Assembly (NCBI RefSeq): GCF_001050345.1
Contig: NZ_LFMW01000001.1
Span: 372,001 to 436,000, forward strand
Length of the DNA: 64,000 nt
Reading direction: 5' to 3'
DNA from: Pseudomonas fildesensis
GTDB taxonomy: Bacteria; Pseudomonadota; Gammaproteobacteria; Pseudomonadales; Pseudomonadaceae
The notes under the pieces were generated by a model. The model was given only the letters and a program-made list of their open reading frames with translations, made no database searches and was not told the DNA's origin. Both the position numbers and the translations under genes were made by a program. How positions within the stretch are numbered: position 1 is the first letter of the stretch; every line of letters begins with the position of its first letter. This document shows, one piece after another, positions 10,849-28,368 of the stretch.

Positions 10849-12260
<1,412 letters not shown>

Positions 12261-12295
12261 GTAAAGCGTGGGAAAGTCTACCGGAGAAATGGCAG

Positions 12296-14799
<2,504 letters not shown>

Positions 14800-15051
14800 T
14801 TAAAGCGGTCCGAGCCGCCGGGGAAAGCGAAGGAAGGCCGAAGCCCCCGATCACCTGCATTAATCACAGTGCACCTTTCAAAAAAACCGCCGCGTTGTGA
14901 CAGACCAGTAATGAAACACCGGTACGTTGATCGCTACACATTTTTTGGAATCGCCCAGCAAAGACTGCTTGGTAATCGGCAACTGCTGCGATTCAGTCGA
15001 ATCCACAGAAGTTGTATCAAGAAGGGAGCGTAGTCTACCGGAAAGGCTCTA

Positions 15052-16371
15052 TCAGCTCAAACCTTGATCGCAGGTCTGTGGCATCCAATGTAATTGCCAG
15101 TCACCCGGCGGCATGGCCCATAGCCCCGCAAGGCTTGGGACAGCCAGCAATTGCTCGCCCTGATACAGCAGCGGCAATCTGCCACGGACGAAACCCGGCA
15201 GCGCACTTTCGTTTAGCAGGCGCTTCAAGTCACGCCGCCCGCGACCCGGCACTTCGATGCTCTCGCCGCCCTGACGATAACGGACCACCAAGGGGCCTTC
15301 GGGGGGCTCGCCGATACATTTCAACTGGCCGTTGCCCGGTAACTCTAGTGGGTTTCGCGGATGGGGCCAGCTCACCGATGCGTGGGAAAATTCCGACCAA
15401 GCGCAGGGCAACCACCAAAGGCGCTCGTTGCAACGGTGCAGCTCACCGTCGGCCAAGCGCCATATGGGCTGTGCGTCATGCTTGGCATCGCGCAGCGAAT
15501 TCCAGCCGGCCCAGTGGTCGCTGTCGGGTAGACGGGTCAGCGGCGTGAGCCAATGGCGCAGGGCGTTGCGCTGGCGGGCGTCGGAAAGCTCGCGCAAGGG
15601 CGCCAGAGCCAGGTTCGGCAAAGGTAGCCAAGCAAATGGTGAAGGCTGATGGGCAGCTTGCAGATCCATTTGCGCCAGCTCATTCAGCAGGCCTTGGGCT
15701 TCGCTGAGGTGTTCGGCGGTACGGGCCAGGCTTGAGACAACCTGTGGCCAACGCTCCGTCAGCGTCGGGAACACGCGGTGGCGCAAGTAATTGCGGGAGA
15801 AGCGCAGGTCGACGTTAGAAGGATCTTCGATCCACTTGAGCTGGTGCTCATGCGCGTAGTCTTCCAGCTCTGCGCGCGGCACATCCAGCAACGGCCGCAC
15901 CAACTGACCACCGCCCAGCGCACGATACACAGGCATTGCCGCCAAGCCTCGCACGCCGGCTCCACGCAAAAGCCGAAAAACCAGGGTTTCAGCCTGATCA
16001 TCGCGATGCTGCCCAGTCAGCAACACCTCCCCTGCTCCGGTAATGCCTGTAAACGCTTGATAACGCGCATCGCGGGCTGCGCGCTCCAGGCTTGCGCCTG
16101 GATCCACGTGCACACGCATGACCTGCAAGGGCACGCCCAGGCGCTCACACACCGACTGACAATGATTTGGCCAGGCGTCAGCAGCAGCTTGCAGGCCATG
16201 ATGGACATGGACCGCACTTAATGGCGGGAGGGTTTCGGTGTTGGCCAGGGAGGCCAGAAGGTGCAGCAGAACGGTGGAATCAAGCCCACCGGAGAATGCG
16301 ATATGCCAGGCCGGGGCATTGCGCCAGGGGCCCAGGGTTTGCAGGAGTTTGGCGGATAATCGTAATTTCAT
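15052..16371 (-). CDS. tilS: tRNA(Ile)-lysidine synthase
   Basis: Modifies C34 of the tRNA-Ile CAU anticodon to lysidine so that it reads AUA. 439 residues from ATG 16371 (MKLRLSAKLL). The PP-loop AFSGGLDSTV (about 25-34) binds ATP. HVHHGLQ and GQHRDDQAETL are conserved, and the C-terminal TilS domains end the protein. The reading frame stays open for 46 more codons upstream, but those codons lie largely in the structured repeat at 16388-16507, so the longer start is wrong. Downstream of accA on the same strand. Confidence 0.95.
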   Translation of the reverse strand: MKLRLSAKLLQTLGPWRNAPAWHIAFSGGLDSTVLLHLLASLANTETLPPLSAVHVHHGLQAAADAWPNHCQSVCERLGVPLQVMRVHVDPGASLERAARDARYQAFTGITGAGEVLLTGQHRDDQAETLVFRLLRGAGVRGLAAMPVYRALGGGQLVRPLLDVPRAELEDYAHEHQLKWIEDPSNVDLRFSRNYLRHRVFPTLTERWPQVVSSLARTAEHLSEAQGLLNELAQMDLQAAHQPSPFAWLPLPNLALAPLRELSDARQRNALRHWLTPLTRLPDSDHWAGWNSLRDAKHDAQPIWRLADGELHRCNERLWWLPCAWSEFSHASVSWPHPRNPLELPGNGQLKCIGEPPEGPLVVRYRQGGESIEVPGRGRRDLKRLLNESALPGFVRGRLPLLYQGEQLLAVPSLAGLWAMPPGDWQLHWMPQTCDQGLS

Positions 16372-16387
16372 CGCAGCACCCTGAGCA

Positions 16388-16507
16388 TGATCGTTCCCAC
16401 GCTCTGCGTGGGAATGCATCCCGTGACGCTCCGCGCGCCCCTTACGCAGGACGGGACGCGGAGCGTCCCAGGCGACATTCCCACGCAGAGAGTGGGAATG
16501 ATCGATC
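16388..16507. repeat. About 120-bp three-hairpin repeat, copy B, filling the accA-tilS spacer
   Basis: Three stem-loops in a row. TTCCCACGC-TCT-GCGTGGGAA is at 16394-16414. GACGCTCCGCG pairs with CGCGGAGCGTC at 16425-16435/16457-16467. ATTCCCAC pairs with GTGGGAAT at 16477-16499. The outer ends (GATCGTTCCCAC and GTGGGAATGATC) also match. It starts 17 bp before the tilS ATG and ends 11 bp after the accA stop. Related to the degenerate copy at 1196-1299. Confidence 0.85.
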
Positions 16508-16518
16508 ATTGGGTCGAC

Positions 16519-17466
16519 TTAGAGACCGTAGCTCATCAGACGCTCATAACGACGGGCCAGCAGCGCTTCGTTGTCGAACTTCTTGAGCATCGCCAGTTGC
16601 GAAGCCAGTTCGCCACGGATGGACGCGGCAGCAGCGGCCGGGTCACGGTGGGCACCGCCCAATGGCTCGGCGATCACTTTGTCGACAATGCCCAGGCCCT
16701 TGAGGCGATCAGCCGTGATGCCCATGGCTTCAGCAGCGTCCGGTGCTTTCTCGGCGGTTTTCCACAGAATCGAGGCGCAACCTTCCGGCGAGATCACCGC
16801 ATAGGTCGAATATTGCAGCATGTTCAGTTGATCGCAGACGCCAATGGCCAATGCGCCGCCGGAACCACCTTCACCAATCACGGTAGCGATGATCGGGGTT
16901 TTCAGGCGGGCCATGACACGCAGGTTCCAGGCGATTGCTTCGCTCTGGTTACGCTCTTCAGCATCAATGCCCGGGTAAGCGCCCGGGGTGTCGATGAAGG
17001 TCAGGATCGGCATCTTGAAGCGCTCGGCCATTTCCATCAGGCGGCAAGCCTTGCGGTAGCCTTCCGGACGCGGCATGCCGAAGTTGCGGCGGACTTTCTC
17101 GCGCACTTCACGGCCTTTCTGGTGACCGATCACCATCACCGGCTGATCGTCCAGGCGAGCGATGCCGCCGACGATGGCCGCGTCATCAGAGAAGTGGCGG
17201 TCGCCGTGTAATTCGTCGAACTCGGTGAAAATGTGCTGGATGTAGTCCAGGGTGTACGGACGGCGCGGGTGGCGAGCCAGGCGCGCGATCTGCCAGCTGG
17301 TCAGCTTGCCGAAGATGTCTTCGGTGAGCGTGCTGCTCTTGTCTTGCAGGCGAGCGATCTCATCGCCGATGTTCAGCGAATTGTCATTGCCGACCAGGCG
17401 CAGTTCTTCAATCTTGGCTTGCAGGTCAGCGATCGGCTGTTCGAAATCAAGAAAATTCGGGTTCAT
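16519..17466 (-). CDS. accA: Acetyl-CoA carboxylase carboxyltransferase subunit alpha
   Basis: Alpha half of the carboxyltransferase that makes malonyl-CoA, the committed step of fatty acid synthesis; works with AccD, which is not in this window. 315 residues from ATG 17466 ([15 protein letters not shown]). The N-terminal helix region is followed by the crotonase-like fold with [10 protein letters not shown] and [15 protein letters not shown]. The Shine-Dalgarno is weak. It follows dnaE after 138 bp on the same strand. Confidence 0.98.
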   Translation of the reverse strand: MNPNFLDFEQPIADLQAKIEELRLVGNDNSLNIGDEIARLQDKSSTLTEDIFGKLTSWQIARLARHPRRPYTLDYIQHIFTEFDELHGDRHFSDDAAIVGGIARLDDQPVMVIGHQKGREVREKVRRNFGMPRPEGYRKACRLMEMAERFKMPILTFIDTPGAYPGIDAEERNQSEAIAWNLRVMARLKTPIIATVIGEGGSGGALAIGVCDQLNMLQYSTYAVISPEGCASILWKTAEKAPDAAEAMGITADRLKGLGIVDKVIAEPLGGAHRDPAAAAASIRGELASQLAMLKKFDNEALLARRYERLMSYGL

Positions 17467-17604
17467 AAGCGTCCGTCTTGGGTCGACGGCCAAGCAGTGC
17501 CTGGCCAGCCGGTTGTCTATTCGCGCCCTACCTTAAGGGAGAGGCGCGGCTAGGTCGAGATTAAATGTTTCGTCGAGATCAGGCTATGTGCTACTACCTG
17601 ACCA

Positions 17605-21126
<3,522 letters not shown>

Positions 21127-21156
21127 AGTGATCCTGTCTAGAAACTTAGAAACAAC

Positions 21157-21181
21157 AAGGCCCGGGATTGTACCGGGCCTT
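21157..21181 (-). terminator. Hairpin between rnhB and dnaE
   Basis: Stem AAGGCCCGG / CCGGGCCTT with a 7-nt loop. On the minus strand it is followed by GTTGTTTCT, a poor T-tract, 22 nt after the rnhB stop. Likely a partial terminator that lowers read-through from the lpx genes into dnaE. Confidence 0.6.
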
Positions 21182-21203
21182 GGCAAAAACATCAGCCTCG
21201 CAA

Positions 21204-21836
21204 CTAAACCTCGCTCAGGCTCTCGCGCAGCTCGTAAGCCTGGCGCACCGGGGCAAACGAGCGCCGGTGGATCGGCGTCGGGCCCAGACGAGCCAACGCT
21301 TCCAGATGAACGGGCGTCGGGTAGCCTTTATGCCCACCCATGCCATAGCCGGGGTAGATCAATTCGAACGCGGCCATTTCACGGTCACGGCTGACCTTGG
21401 CCAGGATCGAGGCGGCTGCGATGGCAGGCACCTTGCTGTCGCCCTTGACCACCGCTTCGGCCGGCATCGCCAGTTTGGGGCAACGGTTGCCGTCAATCAT
21501 CGCCAGTTTCGGCGTGATGTGCAGGCCTTCAACTGCGCGCTGCATGGCCAGCATGGTGGCGTGGAGGATGTTCAGCTCATCGATTTCTTCGACTTCGGCC
21601 CGGGCAATATGCCAGCTCAAGGCTTTCTCACAGATCTCGTCGAAGAGCTTTTCGCGGCGAGCTTCGGTGAGTTTTTTCGAGTCGTTCAGGCCGAGGATCG
21701 GACGGTTCGGGTCAAGGATCACCGCCGCAGTTACCACCGCGCCGCACAGCGGACCGCGCCCCACTTCGTCAACACCGGCCACCAGTTCGTGGGCTTGGGC
21801 GACAAGGCTGAAATCCAGGCCCATTTGCTTCGTCAT
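21204..21836 (-). CDS. rnhB: Ribonuclease HII
   Basis: Removes single ribonucleotides and RNA primers from DNA. 210 residues. Metal-binding acidic residues sit in [12 protein letters not shown] at the start, with a further Asp in [21 protein letters not shown] and the [14 protein letters not shown] signature are typical of type 2 RNase H. Its start overlaps the lpxB stop by 4 nt. Confidence 0.96.
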   Translation of the reverse strand: MTKQMGLDFSLVAQAHELVAGVDEVGRGPLCGAVVTAAVILDPNRPILGLNDSKKLTEARREKLFDEICEKALSWHIARAEVEEIDELNILHATMLAMQRAVEGLHITPKLAMIDGNRCPKLAMPAEAVVKGDSKVPAIAAASILAKVSRDREMAAFELIYPGYGMGGHKGYPTPVHLEALARLGPTPIHRRSFAPVRQAYELRESLSEV

Positions 21837-22972
21837 AGGGTTTCCTGTTTGTGGCCGATCAACGTCAGCACGGCATCAGCCGCCTGGTTCGAGGCATCAC
21901 GGCGCAGGGTGCGGTGGATGTCGTCGAAACCACGGGTCTGTTCTTCGCCGCCGTCGATCAAGGGCAGTAGAGTTTGCGCCAGGGCCTCGGGCGTTGCATC
22001 GTCCTGCAACAACTCCGGCACCAGCAGACGCTGGGCCAACAGGTTAGGCAAGGAGATGTAGGGACTCTTGACCATGCGCTTGAGAATCCAGAAGGTCAGC
22101 GGCGCGAGGCGATAAGCCACTACCATCGGGCGCTTGTACAGCAAGGCTTCCAGGGTCGCGGTGCCTGAGGCGATCAACACCGCATCACAGGCCGCCAGGG
22201 CCAGGTGCGACTGGCCGTCGAGCAGGGTCAGCGGCAGGTTACGACCTTCCAGCAATGTTTCGATCTGCGCGCGACGTTGCGGGCTGGAGCAAGGCAATAC
22301 AAAGCGTACGCCAGGCTTCAACGCCTGAAGGCGCTCGGCGGCATCGAAAAACACGCTGGCCAGCCGACCGACTTCGCCGCCACGACTGCCCGGCATCAGC
22401 GCTACGAGCGGACCGCCAGGCAGGCCCAGCTCAGCACGCGCCGCAGCGCGATCCGCTTGCAGGGGAATGGTGTCAGCCAGCGTGTGCCCGACAAACCGCA
22501 CCGGCACGCCCTTCTCTTCGTAAAACCTGGCTTCGAACGGCAGCAGGGTCAGCATCAGGTCGCAGCCTTCGCGGATCTTCAGCACGCGTTTCTGCCGCCA
22601 CGCCCACACGGAGGGGCTGACGTAGTGCACGGTCTTGATCCCGGCCTGACGCAGTTTGAGTTCGATATTGAGGGTGAAGTCCGGTGCGTCGATACCGATA
22701 AAGACGTCGGGCTTTTCTTCGATCAGGGCTTGAATCAGCAGCTTGCGCCGAGCCAGCAGCTCGCGCAGGCGGCCCAGCACTTCCACCAGCCCCATGACCG
22801 ACAGGCGCTCCATGGGAAAGTAGGACGTGAGGCCTTCGGCCTGCATCAGCGGGCCACCGACACCGATGAACTCCACAGCCGGATGCTGGGCCTTCAGGGC
22901 CCGCATCAGACCTGCACCCAGAATATCGCCGGAAGCTTCTCCGGCCACCAACGCGATACGCAGATTGGCCAT
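21833..22972 (-). CDS. lpxB: Lipid-A-disaccharide synthase
   Basis: GT19 glycosyltransferase that joins UDP-2,3-diacylglucosamine and lipid X to form the lipid A disaccharide; peripheral membrane enzyme. 379 residues. Conserved [11 protein letters not shown] at the start, [10 protein letters not shown] and [13 protein letters not shown] mid-protein, and [11 protein letters not shown] near the nucleotide site. It begins 2 nt after the lpxA stop and overlaps rnhB by 4 nt, inside the lpxD-fabZ-lpxA-lpxB run. Confidence 0.97.
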   Translation of the reverse strand: MANLRIALVAGEASGDILGAGLMRALKAQHPAVEFIGVGGPLMQAEGLTSYFPMERLSVMGLVEVLGRLRELLARRKLLIQALIEEKPDVFIGIDAPDFTLNIELKLRQAGIKTVHYVSPSVWAWRQKRVLKIREGCDLMLTLLPFEARFYEEKGVPVRFVGHTLADTIPLQADRAAARAELGLPGGPLVALMPGSRGGEVGRLASVFFDAAERLQALKPGVRFVLPCSSPQRRAQIETLLEGRNLPLTLLDGQSHLALAACDAVLIASGTATLEALLYKRPMVVAYRLAPLTFWILKRMVKSPYISLPNLLAQRLLVPELLQDDATPEALAQTLLPLIDGGEEQTRGFDDIHRTLRRDASNQAADAVLTLIGHKQETL

Positions 22973-22974
22973 GG

Positions 22975-23751
22975 TTAGCGGGTGATGCCGCGAGTCGACG
23001 CCTGGATCGAGTCACGGAACACCGCGACTTCCGGAAACAACGCTGCCGGCTCGGTCAGTTCAGTCAGGGCCTGGTCAACCGTCAGCCCCTGGCGGTAAAC
23101 CACCTTATAGGCGCGACGCAGGGCGTGGATCGCGTCTTCGCTGAAACCACGACGGCGCATGCCTTCGAAGTTCATGCTGCGGGCCTCGGCGGGGTTGCCG
23201 AATACCGTGACGAATGCCGGAACATCCTTGCCGATGGCGGTGCCCATGCCGGAAAAGCTGTGGGCGCCGATATGGCAATACTGATGCACCAGGGTGAACC
23301 CGGACAGGATCGCCCAATCGTCAACGTGCACATGGCCGGCCAACGCGGTGTTGTTGACCAGGATGCAGTGGTTGCCGATCACGCTGTCGTGGCCGATATG
23401 GGCATAGGCCATGACCAGGTTGTGATCACCCAACGTGGTCTCGGCACGATCCTGCACGGTGCCACGGTGAATGGTCACGCCTTCACGGATGATGTTGTGA
23501 TCACCGATTACCAGGCGTGTCTCTTCACCCTTGTACTTCATGTCGGGGGTGTCTTCGCCTACCGAGGAAAACTGGTAGATGCGATTGTGTTTGCCAATGC
23601 GGGTCGGACCTTTGAGGATCACGTGCGGCCCGATGACAGTCCCCTCGCCGATTTCCACACCTGCGCCGATGATCGACCAAGGGCCGACCTCAACGTCGGC
23701 GGCCAGAACGGCCGACGGATCGATGATTGCGCGAGGGTCAATCAAACTCAT
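22975..23751 (-). CDS. lpxA: UDP-N-acetylglucosamine O-acyltransferase
   Basis: First step of lipid A synthesis: moves a 3-hydroxyacyl chain from ACP to UDP-GlcNAc. 258 residues from ATG 23751 ([14 protein letters not shown]). A left-handed beta-helix of hexapeptide repeats (VIGPHV, IGKHNR, VIGNHC, and so on) fills the first two thirds. A helical C-terminus follows ([18 protein letters not shown]). Start and fabZ stop overlap by 4 nt; lpxB follows after 2 nt. The extra 31 codons upstream in frame lie inside fabZ. Confidence 0.97.
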
Positions 23752-24188
23752 AGTTTGCGTTCCGCACAGATGATCTCTGCAGAGCAAACCGGCTTGCCAT
23801 CCACCGATGCCTGGCACTCGAACTTCCAGATCTGGCGCTTGCAACTGATGAACTTGGCTTCCAGGATCAACTGGTCACCCGGGGTGACCGGATTGCGAAA
23901 ACGCAACTTGTCGGAACCCACGAAATAGTAAAGCGTGCCGTCGGCAGGCTTGAGGTCGAGCATTTTGAAACCAAGGATACCGGCAGCCTGGGCCATCGCT
24001 TCGATGATCAACACGCCCGGCATGATGGGATGCGCGGGAAAGTGACCGTTGAAGAACGGTTCGTTGATGCTGACATTCTTGTAGGCACGAATGCGCTTTT
24101 CCTCAACATTCAGGTCCACTACACGGTCCACCAGCAGGAACGGGTAACGGTGAGGCAGGTATTCGCGAATCTCGTTGATGTCCATCAT
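23748..24188 (-). CDS. fabZ: 3-hydroxyacyl-ACP dehydratase FabZ
   Basis: Dehydrates beta-hydroxyacyl-ACP in fatty acid elongation and competes with LpxA and LpxD for the same acyl pool. 146 residues. Hot-dog fold with catalytic His49 and Glu63 in [17 protein letters not shown]. Two adjacent ATG codons (24188, 24185) can serve as start, and neither has a clear Shine-Dalgarno, since the upstream minus strand is a C-run. It overlaps lpxA by 4 nt and lies 110 bp after lpxD. Confidence 0.96.
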
Positions 24189-24298
24189 TTCGGGGGGAAG
24201 CCTGTAATAAAGTTGGGGGCGGGCGGACTAAAAGCACGCCCCGCTAGCAAATCAAGGAGGCAGTCTAGCGGCTGTGCACACTTGATATGGAAATGGTA

Positions 24299-25354
24299 TC
24301 AGCCTTCTGATGAAGCATTACCGCCAGGGGTCACGTCCCCAACACGCTTTTCCAGCTGTTTGAGGCGTCGAGCCATGTCGTCGAGCTGCCTCAAACGTGC
24401 TGCACTCTTGCGCCATTCAGCCGCGGGCTGCATGGCGGTACCGGACGAATAGGCACCTGGCTCGGTAATCGAGTGGGTCACCATGGTCATGCCGGTGATG
24501 AATACGTTGTCGCAAATATCAATATGCCCCACCAGCCCTACGCCACCGGCGAGCATGCAATGCTTGCCGATTTTGGTGCTGCCGGAGATCCCCACGCATG
24601 CCGCCATGGCGGTGTGATCGCCAATCTGTACGTTGTGGGCGATCTGGATCTGGTTGTCGAGCTTCACGCCGTTACCGATCACGGTATCGGCCAATGCGCC
24701 ACGATCAACAGCGGTATTGACACCGATTTCCACGTCGTCGCCGATCAATACGCCGCCGACCTGGGCAATCTTGTGCCAAACACCTTTGGAATTGGCAAAG
24801 CCAAAGCCTTCGCCACCGATCACAGCACCCGACTGGATGACCACTCGCTGCCCGATACGCACATCGTGGTACAGAGTAACGCGGGGAGCCAACCAGCCAT
24901 CGGCACCGACTTCACAGCGCGCGCCGATAAAGCAATGCGCGCCTACCGTGACACCGGCAGCAATACGTGCGCCACTCTCGATCACGACAAAGGCGCCAAT
25001 GCTGGCCGCAGGGTCAACCTGAGCATCATCGGCGATCACGGCCGAGGGATGAATCCCGCCGGCAGCCTTGGGCTTCGGATCGAACAGGTGCGACGCTTTT
25101 GCGTAGGACAGGTACGGATCGGCCACCACCAACGCATCTCCCGCATACCCTTCGGCGTCAGCGGCCTTCAGCAACACGGCTGCGGCCTGGCAGTCGACCA
25201 GGTACTTACGGTATTGGGGATTTGCGAGGAAGCTCAACTGAGCTGGGCCAGCCTCCTGCAAGGTGGCTAGCCCAGTGATTTCTTTCTCCTTGGAGCCACG
25301 CAAGGCGGCCCCCAGGAACTCGGCCAACTCGCCGAGCTTGATAGTCGCGGTCAT
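24299..25354 (-). CDS. lpxD: UDP-3-O-(3-hydroxyacyl)glucosamine N-acyltransferase
   Basis: Third step of lipid A synthesis. 351 residues. N-terminal uridine-binding domain (about 1-100), then the beta-helix of hexapeptide repeats. The catalytic-type His is in the [12 protein letters not shown] stretch. A C-terminal helix rich in Arg and Leu ([18 protein letters not shown]) closes the trimer. Starts 3 nt after the skp stop. Confidence 0.97.
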   Translation of the reverse strand: MTATIKLGELAEFLGAALRGSKEKEITGLATLQEAGPAQLSFLANPQYRKYLVDCQAAAVLLKAADAEGYAGDALVVADPYLSYAKASHLFDPKPKAAGGIHPSAVIADDAQVDPAASIGAFVVIESGARIAAGVTVGAHCFIGARCEVGADGWLAPRVTLYHDVRIGQRVVIQSGAVIGGEGFGFANSKGVWHKIAQVGGVLIGDDVEIGVNTAVDRGALADTVIGNGVKLDNQIQIAHNVQIGDHTAMAACVGISGSTKIGKHCMLAGGVGLVGHIDICDNVFITGMTMVTHSITEPGAYSSGTAMQPAAEWRKSAARLRQLDDMARRLKQLEKRVGDVTPGGNASSEG

Positions 25355-25357
25355 GGT

Positions 25358-25861
25358 TTACTTCAGCTGGTTCATGCGCTCGATCACCTGGCGGGTGATG
25401 TCGTATTGAGGCTTGACGTCAATCACGGCGCCACGTTCGAACACGAGGTCAAAGGCACCTTTCTTGATGACTTCTTCCACAGCGCTGTCGAGTTTCGGCT
25501 TGAGCTGCTTGAGCATTTCGCGGTCGGCAACAGCCTTGGCTTCGTTCAGTTCCTTGGATTGGAACTGGTAGTCACGGGCCTTTTGCTTGAATTCAAGCTC
25601 CAGACGCTCGCGCTCGCCTTGCTGCATCTTGTCGCCACCGGCGACCAGACGATCCTGGATGCCCTTGGCGCTGCTTTCCAACGTTTTCAGCTTGGTCAGT
25701 TGCGGACCGAATTTTTTCTCGGCATCTACGGCGTAACGCTTGGCCGCGTCGGATTCCAGCAGGGCCATCTGATAGTTCAGGACGGCGATTTTCATTTCGG
25801 CGAAGGCCGGGGTGGTTACCAGCACAGTTGCCAGCAGAACCAATTGAGTCAACTTACGCAC
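25358..25861 (-). CDS. skp: Periplasmic chaperone Skp/OmpH
   Basis: Trimeric periplasmic chaperone that carries unfolded outer-membrane proteins to BamA. 167 residues. Signal peptide about 1-21 (LTQLVLLATVLVTTPAFA), then the long alpha-helical tentacles (KKFGPQLTKLKTLESSAKG..., LEFKQKARDYQFQSKEL) typical of Skp. Lies between bamA (45 bp upstream) and lpxD (3 bp downstream), the conserved envelope-assembly order. Confidence 0.95.
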   Translation of the reverse strand: MRKLTQLVLLATVLVTTPAFAEMKIAVLNYQMALLESDAAKRYAVDAEKKFGPQLTKLKTLESSAKGIQDRLVAGGDKMQQGERERLELEFKQKARDYQFQSKELNEAKAVADREMLKQLKPKLDSAVEEVIKKGAFDLVFERGAVIDVKPQYDITRQVIERMNQLK

Positions 25862-25906
25862 GATGTACTCCTACAGAATCCGTTGTCGTTATCTTGGGTC
25901 AGACGC

Positions 25907-28294
25907 TTAGAACGTCTGGCCGAGGGAGAATTGGAAAATCTGGGTTTCAGCGTTATCCGGTTTCTTGATCGGCATAGCCAGAGCAAAGCTCAACGGACCA
26001 AGCGCAGTTACCCATGTCACGCCGACACCCACGGAGCTCGCCAGGTTGCTGAGGCTCACATCGTTGCACTGAGTATTGGACTTCAAGCCACTTGGGTTTT
26101 TGATCTGCTCGCATTTGGAGTCGAACACGTTACCCACGTCCCAGAAGACCGACGTACGCAGGGAACGCTGATCTTTCACGAACGGCAGTGGGAACAGGAT
26201 CTCCGCGCCACCCTGGATCAACACGTTACCACCGAACGGCAGCGGGTCGTTGTCCGAGTCAGCCACAGTGCCCTGGTTACCGGTTTGAGCGAAACCACGG
26301 CTCGGGGTACCACGTGGGCCCAGCGTGCTGTCCTTGAAGCCACGTACCGAGTTGAAACCACCAGCATAGTAGTTTTCATAGAACGGCAAGCCATTGGTCG
26401 AACCATAACCGTCGCCATAGCCCAGCTCGGTGTGCAGGCGCATGGTGTAGTTATCGCTCAACGGCTGGAACAACTGGCCGCGGTAGTCGAGTTTGAAGAA
26501 CGACAGGTCGCTGCCCGGCGTGGTGGTTTCCAGGGTCAAGCTCTGGGAATGACCACGGGTCGCCAGTACGCCTTTGTTCAGGGTCGACTCGGACCAGCCG
26601 GCAGACGCCTTGAAGTTCAGGAACTTATCGCCTTCACGGCGAGTGAAGTCGAAGATTTCATCCACGGTGTAAACACCGGTCTTGATCTCATCCTGTTGCG
26701 CGGTCAGGCCGAAGGTCAGACGCGAGGTCTCACTGATCGGGTAACCGATGTTGACGCCCGCACCCAGGCTGTCGATCGCATAGCTTGCTACGTCAACGTC
26801 GAGGTCTTTGTAGTCGGTGGTGCGATAGAAGGCGTTGTAGCCCAGGCTCACACCGTCAGCCGTCCAGTAGGGGTCGACATAACCGAAGTTATAGCGGCTC
26901 TGGTATTCGCTTCGGGTCAGGCCGATGGAAACCTTGTTACCGGTACCGAGGAAGTTGTTCTGGGTGATCGAACCACCAAGGATCAGACCGGCACTCTGTG
27001 CGAAACCGACGCTGGCAGTGATCGAACCCGACGCCTGTTCTTCTACGGCATAGTTCACGTCAACCTGGTCGTCTACACCCGGAACAGCCGGGGTTTCAAC
27101 GTTTACTTCCTTGAAGAAACCCAGGCGTTCAAGACGGGTCTTGGACTGATCGATGAGGTAAGTCGACGCCCAGCCACCTTCCATCTGACGCATTTCACGA
27201 CGCAGCACTTCGTCCGCAGACTTGGTGTTGCCACGGAAGTTGATGCGATTCACGTAGGCACGCTTGCCTGGGTCGACCACGAAGGTGATGTCCACGGTGT
27301 GGTCATCATCGTGTGGGGTCGGTACGCCGTTGACGTTGGCGAAGGTATAGCCTTCGTTACCCAGGCGACGGGTGATCAGCTCGGACGTGGTGGTCATCAG
27401 CTTGCGCGAGAACACCTGGTCTTTCTGCACCAGCAACAGGGACTTGACCTGGTCTTCAGGCACTTTCAAGTCACCGCTCAGCTTGACGTCACGAACCTTG
27501 TACTTCTCACCTTCGTTAACGTTGACGGTGATGTACACGTGTTTTTTGTCCGGGGTGATGGACACCTGGGTCGAAGCGATATCCATATTGATATAGCCAC
27601 GGTCCAGATAGTAGGAACGCAGGCGCTCCAGGTCACCGGAAAGCTTTTCACGGGCGTACTTGTCATCGTTCTTGAAGAACGACAACCAGTTGGTAGTTTT
27701 GAGTTCGAACAGGTCGATCAGGTCTTCATCAGCAAACTTGGTGTTGCCCACCACGTTGATGTGCTGAATGGCCGCCACGGTGCCTTCGTTGATGTTGACC
27801 TTGAGGCCGACACGGTTACGAGGCTGCGGGATCACTTCGGTTTCCACGCTCGCGGAGTAACGACCCTGGGCAACGTACTGGCGTTGCAGCTCGTTACGCA
27901 CACCTTCAAGGGTGGCGCGCTGGAAGATCTCGCCCTCAGCCAGACCGGATTGTTTGAGACCCTTCATCAAGTCTTCAGTGGAGATCGCCTTGTTGCCTTC
28001 GATCTCGATACTGGCGACGGAAGGTCGCTCGACGACGGTGATGACCAGGACGTTGCCTTCGCGACCCAGTTGGATGTCTTGAAAGAAACCGGTTTTGAAC
28101 AGCGCACGAGTGGATTCCACCAGGCGACGGTCATCAGCCTGTTCCCCGACGTTCAACGGCAAGGCACCAAAGACGCTACCCGCGGAAACCCGCTGGAGGC
28201 CGTTGACGCGAATATCGGAGATGGTGAAGGACTCGGCGTGAACTTCGGCGATCATCAATACGGTGAGAACCGCAGTTAGCAGCAGACGTTTCAT
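25907..28294 (-). CDS. bamA: Outer membrane protein assembly factor BamA
   Basis: Central beta-barrel of the BAM machine that inserts outer-membrane proteins. 795 residues from ATG 28294 (MKRLLLTAVLTVLMIAEVHA, a signal peptide). Five POTRA domains occupy about 22-420, and the 16-strand barrel fills the rest. The conserved VRGF motif of loop 6 (FNSVRGFKDSTLGPRG) is present and the protein ends in Phe (SLGQTF), the usual barrel C-terminus. A terminator-like hairpin lies just upstream, so bamA may have its own promoter. Confidence 0.97.
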   Translation of the reverse strand: MKRLLLTAVLTVLMIAEVHAESFTISDIRVNGLQRVSAGSVFGALPLNVGEQADDRRLVESTRALFKTGFFQDIQLGREGNVLVITVVERPSVASIEIEGNKAISTEDLMKGLKQSGLAEGEIFQRATLEGVRNELQRQYVAQGRYSASVETEVIPQPRNRVGLKVNINEGTVAAIQHINVVGNTKFADEDLIDLFELKTTNWLSFFKNDDKYAREKLSGDLERLRSYYLDRGYINMDIASTQVSITPDKKHVYITVNVNEGEKYKVRDVKLSGDLKVPEDQVKSLLLVQKDQVFSRKLMTTTSELITRRLGNEGYTFANVNGVPTPHDDDHTVDITFVVDPGKRAYVNRINFRGNTKSADEVLRREMRQMEGGWASTYLIDQSKTRLERLGFFKEVNVETPAVPGVDDQVDVNYAVEEQASGSITASVGFAQSAGLILGGSITQNNFLGTGNKVSIGLTRSEYQSRYNFGYVDPYWTADGVSLGYNAFYRTTDYKDLDVDVASYAIDSLGAGVNIGYPISETSRLTFGLTAQQDEIKTGVYTVDEIFDFTRREGDKFLNFKASAGWSESTLNKGVLATRGHSQSLTLETTTPGSDLSFFKLDYRGQLFQPLSDNYTMRLHTELGYGDGYGSTNGLPFYENYYAGGFNSVRGFKDSTLGPRGTPSRGFAQTGNQGTVADSDNDPLPFGGNVLIQGGAEILFPLPFVKDQRSLRTSVFWDVGNVFDSKCEQIKNPSGLKSNTQCNDVSLSNLASSVGVGVTWVTALGPLSFALAMPIKKPDNAETQIFQFSLGQTF

Positions 28295-28321
28295 GAAGTC
28301 CTTTCTTATTCCAACTGGCAA

Positions 28322-28348
28322 TAAACAAACTGCCGCAAAATGCGGCAG
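28322..28348 (-). terminator. Terminator-like hairpin between rseP and bamA
   Basis: On the minus strand CTGCCGC-ATTTT-GCGGCAG is followed by TTTGTTTATTG, 21 nt after the rseP stop and 28 nt before the bamA ATG. It may partly stop upstream transcription so that bamA-skp-lpxD depend more on a local promoter or on anti-termination. Confidence 0.65.
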
Positions 28349-28368
28349 ATTCGCAATTCAGCGAAGCG

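Noticed and set aside
16372..16509. N-terminal extension of TilS by 46 residues
   Set aside because: These codons are mostly the structured repeat; homologues start at MKLRLSAKLL and the PP-loop spacing is right from there.
25406..28279. 957-codon open frame on the plus strand over bamA
   Set aside because: Exact antisense of bamA. Its residues (many Gln, His, Val, Arg) reflect the complement of GC-rich codons, and no family matches.
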